Assembly (NCBI GenBank): GCA_021816165.1
Contig: JAKAYZ010000032.1
Location: forward strand, 1 to 9,581
Length of the DNA stretch: 9,581 bases
Reading direction: 5' to 3'
Source of the DNA: Planctomycetota bacterium
GTDB taxonomy: Bacteria > Planctomycetota > Phycisphaerae > WQYP01
Under the pieces are notes generated by a model, which saw only the letters and a list, made by a program, of their open reading frames with translations, was not told where the DNA came from and did not search any database. A program made the translations under genes and the position numbers. Below, one piece after another: positions 5,986 to 9,581 of the stretch; within the stretch, counting starts at the first letter, position 1; every line of letters starts with the position of its first letter.

Positions 5986-7026
5986 ATGCATAGCGCAACA
6001 GACATTCCAGTTTTAACCGTTCAGTCGCAGGAACAGCCTGTTGAAACCGCAACCCATCCGGTTGTCGGCCTGTATCAGGACCTGCTTGCCCTGGCCAAGG
6101 TTCGTCTCACGGCCATGGTGGTGGTCACCACCGTCGTCGGCTACGTCACGGGGGCCGACGGCCATATCCATCTGGGGACACTGGCCCTGGCCTCCGCCGG
6201 TACATGGCTCATCGCCGGAAGTGCCGCGGCCTTAAACCAGGTTTTTGAAATCCGACCCGACGGCCTAATGCTCCGGACGCGCAACCGCCCCCTGCCCGCC
6301 GGCCGGATGCTGCCCTCAACGGCCGTCATCTTCGCCTTGTTTACGTTCGTCGCCGGAATGGCCGTACTGTACTGCGGCACCAACCAGCTCACCGCCCTGC
6401 TGGGCCTGCTGAATCTTATTCTTTACATATTCATTTACACGCCGTTAAAACGCCTGTCCACCATTAACACACTGGTTGGCGCCATCTGCGGCGCCATACC
6501 GCCCATCATGGGCTTTACGGCCGCTGCCGGACACATCGCCCTGCCCGCCGTCATCCTTGGGTTGTTGTTGTTTGTCTGGCAGATTCCAGATTTCCTGGCC
6601 CTGGCCTGGATGTATCGCGATGATTACGCCCACGGCGGATTCCGCATGCTGTCCGTGGTGGACACCTCCGGCCGTGTCACCTGCGCCATGATGATCCTGT
6701 ACAGCGCCCTGCTGATTCCGGTGGCCGCGGCTGCATGGTTCTTCGGCTTTGCCGGAATGTGGTTCGGATTTTCCGCCATCCTGCTGGGCGGAGCGATGGT
6801 CTGGCTTTCCGCGAAAATGCGCCGCCAAAAAAGCCGGGAAAATGCGCGGCGCGTCTTCCTGGCAAGCGTCATCTATCTCCCGCTGATCTTGACCCTGCTG
6901 ATGGCGGATTTACGGCACCGCCCCGTGGGGCCGCAAGACGTCATCATCGCCGCGCCAAACACCGGCATGGCGCCTGCCGCCATCACGCCCGCCGCGCCCA
7001 AACCCGTCCCGCGGACCGCCCGATAA
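5986..7026 (+). CDS. ctaB: Protoheme IX farnesyltransferase (heme O synthase), CyoE/CtaB
   Basis: A 346-residue polytopic UbiA-family prenyltransferase that would transfer farnesyl from FPP to heme b, making heme O for cytochrome oxidases at the inner membrane. Signatures: 'LNQVFEIRPDGLMLRTRNRPLPAG' region (N84, E88, D92, M95, RT 97-98, RPLP 101-104), the prenyl-diphosphate/Mg site; 'YTPLKR' (151-156); 'GAICGAIPPIMG' (166-176); and 'WQIPDFLALAWMYRDDY' (198-214). The first acidic residue is Glu rather than Asp. The normally invariant-looking PHF reads PDF at D202. At least seven hydrophobic segments are visible. A Pro/Ala-rich tail of about 30 residues follows the last one. ATG 5986 is taken; TTG 5983 is three bases earlier, with AGGA (5969-5972) ten bases before it, so that start is also possible. 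No oxidase genes are adjacent here. Confidence 0.93.
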   Translation: MHSATDIPVLTVQSQEQPVETATHPVVGLYQDLLALAKVRLTAMVVVTTVVGYVTGADGHIHLGTLALASAGTWLIAGSAAALNQVFEIRPDGLMLRTRNRPLPAGRMLPSTAVIFALFTFVAGMAVLYCGTNQLTALLGLLNLILYIFIYTPLKRLSTINTLVGAICGAIPPIMGFTAAAGHIALPAVILGLLLFVWQIPDFLALAWMYRDDYAHGGFRMLSVVDTSGRVTCAMMILYSALLIPVAAAAWFFGFAGMWFGFSAILLGGAMVWLSAKMRRQKSRENARRVFLASVIYLPLILTLLMADLRHRPVGPQDVIIAAPNTGMAPAAITPAAPKPVPRTAR

Positions 7027-7197
7027 CCGCTCCCATCGGGCCGATTTTCAATAGCCGCCGCCCCGGCCCCGCGCGGCATCTGTTAATTCGCACGTCTTGG
7101 CGATAGAATATCCGGTGCAAAGTCTTCCCGGGTGCTGGCGCCATTAGAAGTTGACGGAATTGGAAACGCGTATCCCGGCAATGCAGTTGGAGTTGAT

Positions 7198-8283
7198 ATG
7201 ATTCTCAACATCCTCCGCTTTCTGTTCCTCGCCATGGTCACCGCCGTGGCCATGGCCTATCTGTCCTTGAACGTCGGCAACGGCGTCTGGCCGTGGGTGG
7301 CGATGTTCAGCGCCGTGGTGGTGGCTATCGGCGTTATTCTGGCGGATTTTTTATTCAGGAAAAAAAACCTCACCGCCATGTCCGGGCTGTTCTTCGGAGT
7401 GCTGGTGGGAATTCTGGTGTCGCTGGCTCTCAGTTATCTGATCCAGCAGGTTGCCGATATTTTTATCACGTCGAATGAATTGCAGCTCAGCGAATCGCTG
7501 ATCACCGGGCTTAAACTCCTCACCGGGCTGATCTGCTGCTATATTTCCGTTTCGTTCATCCTGCAGACACGCGATGATTTTCGCTTTATCATCCCCTATG
7601 TGGAATTCAGCCGTGCCATGCGCGGCTCGCGCCCGTTTATTCTGGATACCAGCGTGATCATTGACGGCCGAATCGCCGACATCGCCGCCACCGGCGTGTT
7701 CGAAAGCCGCCTGATCGTACCCCGTTTCGTCCTCAACGAACTGCAGACCGTGGCGGACTCCGGCGATAAGCTCAAACGCGGGCGTGGAAGGCGCGGTCTG
7801 GATATTCTCCAGCGGCTTCAAGCACTGGGAAAAATCGAACTCTACATCTGGGACGGCACGCTGCGGGCGTCCGGACTTCAGGGTGTTGATCAAAAGCTGC
7901 TGGCGCTGGCCCAGCAGGAAAACGGGCGCCTCGTAACCAATGACTTTAATCTCAATAAAGTCGCCATCCTGCAGGGATTGCCCGTGATTAACATCAATGA
8001 TCTGGCCAATGCCCTTAAACCCGCCGCCCTCCCGGGCGAAATGATGCGCCTGAAAATCGTCAAGCCGGGTGAAGGACCGGCGCAAGGCGTCGGCTATCTG
8101 GAAGACGGCACCATGGTCGTCGTGGAAGGCGCCCGCGACCGCGTCGGTCACGACATTGAACTGCTGGTTACCAATGCGGTGCAAACATCCGCCGGCCGCA
8201 TGATCTTCGGCCGCTTTGAATCCTCCGCCAACGGCGCTCCGCGCACGGATGCATCCGCAAAAACGGAACCCGCCGCCAAATAA
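7198..8283 (+). CDS. YacL-type membrane PIN-TRAM protein (putative ribonuclease)
   Basis: A 361-residue protein starting at ATG 7198, with GGAG at 7189-7192, five bases upstream; an in-frame GTG at 7132 would add 22 non-hydrophobic residues and has no ribosome site. Four hydrophobic segments occupy about residues 4-24, 30-52, 60-88 and 100-122. A PIN domain follows: 'ILDTSVIIDGRI' (D150), 'NELQ' (E181), 'VDQKLL' (D231) and 'VTNDFNLNKVA' (D249), the four acidic residues expected to bind Mg or Mn in the nuclease. A C-terminal TRAM domain is seen as 'GVGYLEDGTMVVVEGARDRVG', read in two parts, and 'QTSAGRMIFGRF'. This is the architecture of Bacillus YacL and homologues in many phyla. The RNA target is unknown. 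The 171-bp gap before it (7027-7197) shows only a TAGAAT (7104-7109) with no good -35. It converges on the pseudopilin gene. Confidence 0.93.
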   Translation: MILNILRFLFLAMVTAVAMAYLSLNVGNGVWPWVAMFSAVVVAIGVILADFLFRKKNLTAMSGLFFGVLVGILVSLALSYLIQQVADIFITSNELQLSESLITGLKLLTGLICCYISVSFILQTRDDFRFIIPYVEFSRAMRGSRPFILDTSVIIDGRIADIAATGVFESRLIVPRFVLNELQTVADSGDKLKRGRGRRGLDILQRLQALGKIELYIWDGTLRASGLQGVDQKLLALAQQENGRLVTNDFNLNKVAILQGLPVININDLANALKPAALPGEMMRLKIVKPGEGPAQGVGYLEDGTMVVVEGARDRVGHDIELLVTNAVQTSAGRMIFGRFESSANGAPRTDASAKTEPAAK

Positions 8284-8326
8284 GTTCCGCAAATCCGCCC
8301 GCCCAGGGGAAAAGTGATACCCCGCA

Positions 8327-9076
8327 TTACCGTGTTTGATAAGCCGAGTTATCCGCCGACAGAAACCCGGTTCCCGGCCCCACATATTCCGGCGTGGGCA
8401 GGGTAACCGTAAACCGAGCGGATTGCCCGGCGGCATGGCCGTCGCAGTATTCCACATTGGTGCGGCCAAGGTGACGAAAAGCCTGCGTGCCGGCGGCGCG
8501 CTCCATATCACTGATATTATCCGCATTGGCTGGAACCGGAGTCAAAAGGTCGGGGGCCCGCATCCAGTAATCAATTCCCCCATAATAACCGCCGTCGCCG
8601 AACAGCGCGCAACCGGCGGGGTCGGAAATATCCATGACCGTCGCCGGCGCCGGGTTGCATTCATTGCTGCCGTGACCGATGTAACTCGTGTTGTAGTTGT
8701 ATCCCAGAACAATTTGGCCGGGGGCGGGAGTCTGATTAACCGAAGGGCATACCAACACATGCAGACTCGTTTGCCCCATCCACAATATTCCCGGCGAATA
8801 GGCCGGTTCGTGCGTTTGCCGGTTCCATGTCTCGCGCAGGGCCCACGACGGATTGCCCACCAGGCCGTCGTAACCCGGCGGATAATACCCATGGAAGTCC
8901 GTGGTGTATTCCTGCGCCGCCAGCCCCAATTGGCGCAAATTGCTCAGGCACACGACGGCATCCGCCTCCTGCTTCGCCCGCCGCAGAGCCGGCAGCAGCA
9001 GCGATGCAAGCAGCGCCGCGATCGCCGCCACTACCAGCAGTTCGGAAAGCGTAAACCCGCCATCACTTCTGCTCAT
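8327..9076 (-). CDS. Type II secretion/pilin-like H-X9-DG protein with prepilin N-terminal motif
   Basis: A 249-residue protein with a class III prepilin leader: 'GGFTLSELL' (6-14), with expected cleavage after Gly7 and the methylated Phe plus Glu at mature position 5 (E12), followed by a hydrophobic helix ending 'LLLPALRRAK' (26-35). A soluble domain follows with 'CLSNLRQLGLAAQEY' (43-57), standard for this class, and near the end 'RHLGRTNVEYCDGH' (201-214), which fits the H-X9-DG motif exactly: H202, nine residues, then D212-G213. Such proteins are abundant in planctomycetes and are probably exported surface or periplasmic pseudopilin-like proteins of unknown role. Its ATG overlaps the stop of the upstream PEP-CTERM gene as ATGA, and GGAG lies nine bases upstream. 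It ends 43 bp from the PIN-TRAM gene, with no clear terminator between them. Confidence 0.9.
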   Translation of the reverse strand: MSRSDGGFTLSELLVVAAIAALLASLLLPALRRAKQEADAVVCLSNLRQLGLAAQEYTTDFHGYYPPGYDGLVGNPSWALRETWNRQTHEPAYSPGILWMGQTSLHVLVCPSVNQTPAPGQIVLGYNYNTSYIGHGSNECNPAPATVMDISDPAGCALFGDGGYYGGIDYWMRAPDLLTPVPANADNISDMERAAGTQAFRHLGRTNVEYCDGHAAGQSARFTVTLPTPEYVGPGTGFLSADNSAYQTR

Positions 9077-9581
9077 TTTTCACCGCTCCGGGCTACGCCC
9101 CGCCGCCGCAGCAGGAACATCCCCGCCGCTCCGGCCGCCAGCAGTCCCAGTTCCGCGGGTTCCGGTGTGGTCACGCCCACTACCGCCTGCACATACATCG
9201 GGTTGCCTCCCGCCGGAACAACAAACGCAATCTGTGTAACCTCGGCCAGCCCCGTGCCGGACAAATTAAACCAGTCGCCACCCGCCGATCCTCCGAGCGT
9301 GGCCATCACCTGGCTGTAGTTTTCACCGTTAAAAGCGCTGAGCGTGCCGGAAAAATCGCGCGAAGCATCCGCCGTCGGCGTACCGTTCGCCGGCGCAATT
9401 GTGTTGTTGCCGCCATCCGGAAACACGCCCGTGCCCGCGTAAAATGCCGACGGATTATTAAACGTCATCTCCGCTGCGCCGCCGGGGATAGCCGATGCCG
9501 TCGGCACACTGATCACCGGCGATGTCCATTGCGTGGACAGAACCTGCGTGCCGACGGCATTCAGCGTCTGCCCTGCGTACC
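9073..9581 (-). CDS. PEP-CTERM sorting-domain protein (partial; N terminus outside the window)
   Basis: The frame stays open from the stop at 9073-9075 to the window end, so the visible 168 residues are a C-terminal part; GTG 9516 is an internal codon, not the likely start. Reading past it continues '...YAGQTLNAVGTQVLSTQW...'. The C terminus is a classic PEP-CTERM signal: 'TTPEPAELG' followed by a hydrophobic segment 'LLAAGAAGMFLL' and 'RRR', with eight more residues. Such proteins are exported and then cleaved by exosortase (EpsH/XrtA-type) near the PEP motif for delivery to the cell surface or extracellular matrix. The body is rich in Gly, Ala, Thr, Ser and Asn with no recognised catalytic motif. 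The stop overlaps the start of the pseudopilin gene, implying co-expression. Confidence 0.9.
   Translation of the reverse strand, partial: YAGQTLNAVGTQVLSTQWTSPVISVPTASAIPGGAAEMTFNNPSAFYAGTGVFPDGGNNTIAPANGTPTADASRDFSGTLSAFNGENYSQVMATLGGSAGGDWFNLSGTGLAEVTQIAFVVPAGGNPMYVQAVVGVTTPEPAELGLLAAGAAGMFLLRRRGVARSGEK

Noticed and set aside
5798..5986. Short open frames of 62 codons on both strands in the helicase/cyoE gap
   Set aside because: The translations are dominated by the CCCGCC repeat (Pro or Gly runs), have no ribosome-binding site and overlap promoter elements.
8306..8323. GGGG ... CCCC hairpin between the convergent PIN-TRAM and pseudopilin genes
   Set aside because: Only a four-base stem with a ten-base loop and no T-run on either side, so a terminator is not supported.
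7351..8526. 391-codon open frame on the - strand opposite the PIN-TRAM gene
   Set aside because: The + strand frame has clear PIN and TRAM motifs and a ribosome-binding site. The antisense frame shows no domain motif and extends across the end of the pseudopilin gene. It is a by-product of GC-rich codon use.
8336..9319. 327-codon + strand open frame opposite the pseudopilin and PEP-CTERM genes
   Set aside because: Arg/Pro/His-rich translation without motifs, lying over two recognisable - strand genes.

Overview
The window is moderately GC-rich bacterial DNA with dense Ala/Gly coding. It most likely comes from a planctomycete, plausibly of the Phycisphaerae type. This lineage call is an inference from protein style: an H-X9-DG pseudopilin-like protein, a PEP-CTERM surface protein, a zinc-ribbon/DUF4190-like membrane protein with an 'LLPSLARAR' segment, and a UbiA-type heme O synthase whose 'NQVxE...D..M.RT' signature resembles planctomycete homologues as I remember them. 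There is no phage, transposase, CRISPR array, rRNA or tRNA that I can see. No intergenic gap exceeds 300 bases.

Region 1 (1-3381, + strand) is a compact molybdenum cofactor (Moco) operon: moaD (last residues only), moaE, moeA, moaC, mogA/moaB and mobA. Neighbours overlap by ATGA or GTGA or abut as TGA-ATG, so the cistrons are probably translationally coupled. MoaC makes cPMP (with MoaA, not in the window). MoaD/MoaE convert it to molybdopterin. Mog adenylylates it, MoeA inserts molybdate, and MobA would add GMP. The oddity is mobA: an in-frame TGA (2989-2991) splits an otherwise complete reading frame, is followed directly by a GTG, and sits just upstream of a perfect 7-bp inverted repeat.

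Region 2 (3413-5745, - strand) holds a zinc-ribbon membrane protein of unknown function and a DEAD-box RNA helicase of RhlE type with a DEVD motif II. A good sigma70-like promoter overlapping a perfect 12-bp palindrome lies upstream of the helicase.

Region 3 (5986-8283, + strand) holds ctaB/cyoE (heme O synthase) and a YacL-type membrane-anchored PIN-TRAM protein.

Region 4 (8327-9581, - strand) holds a PEP-CTERM protein, cut by the window end, whose stop codon overlaps the start of a pseudopilin-like H-X9-DG gene.

Most of the window is recognisable housekeeping and cell-surface content. I do not see a clearly new defence or mobile system. The items most worth a second look are the split mobA with its hairpin, the coupled PEP-CTERM/pseudopilin pair, and several substitutions at normally conserved motif positions in MoaE, CyoE and the helicase.
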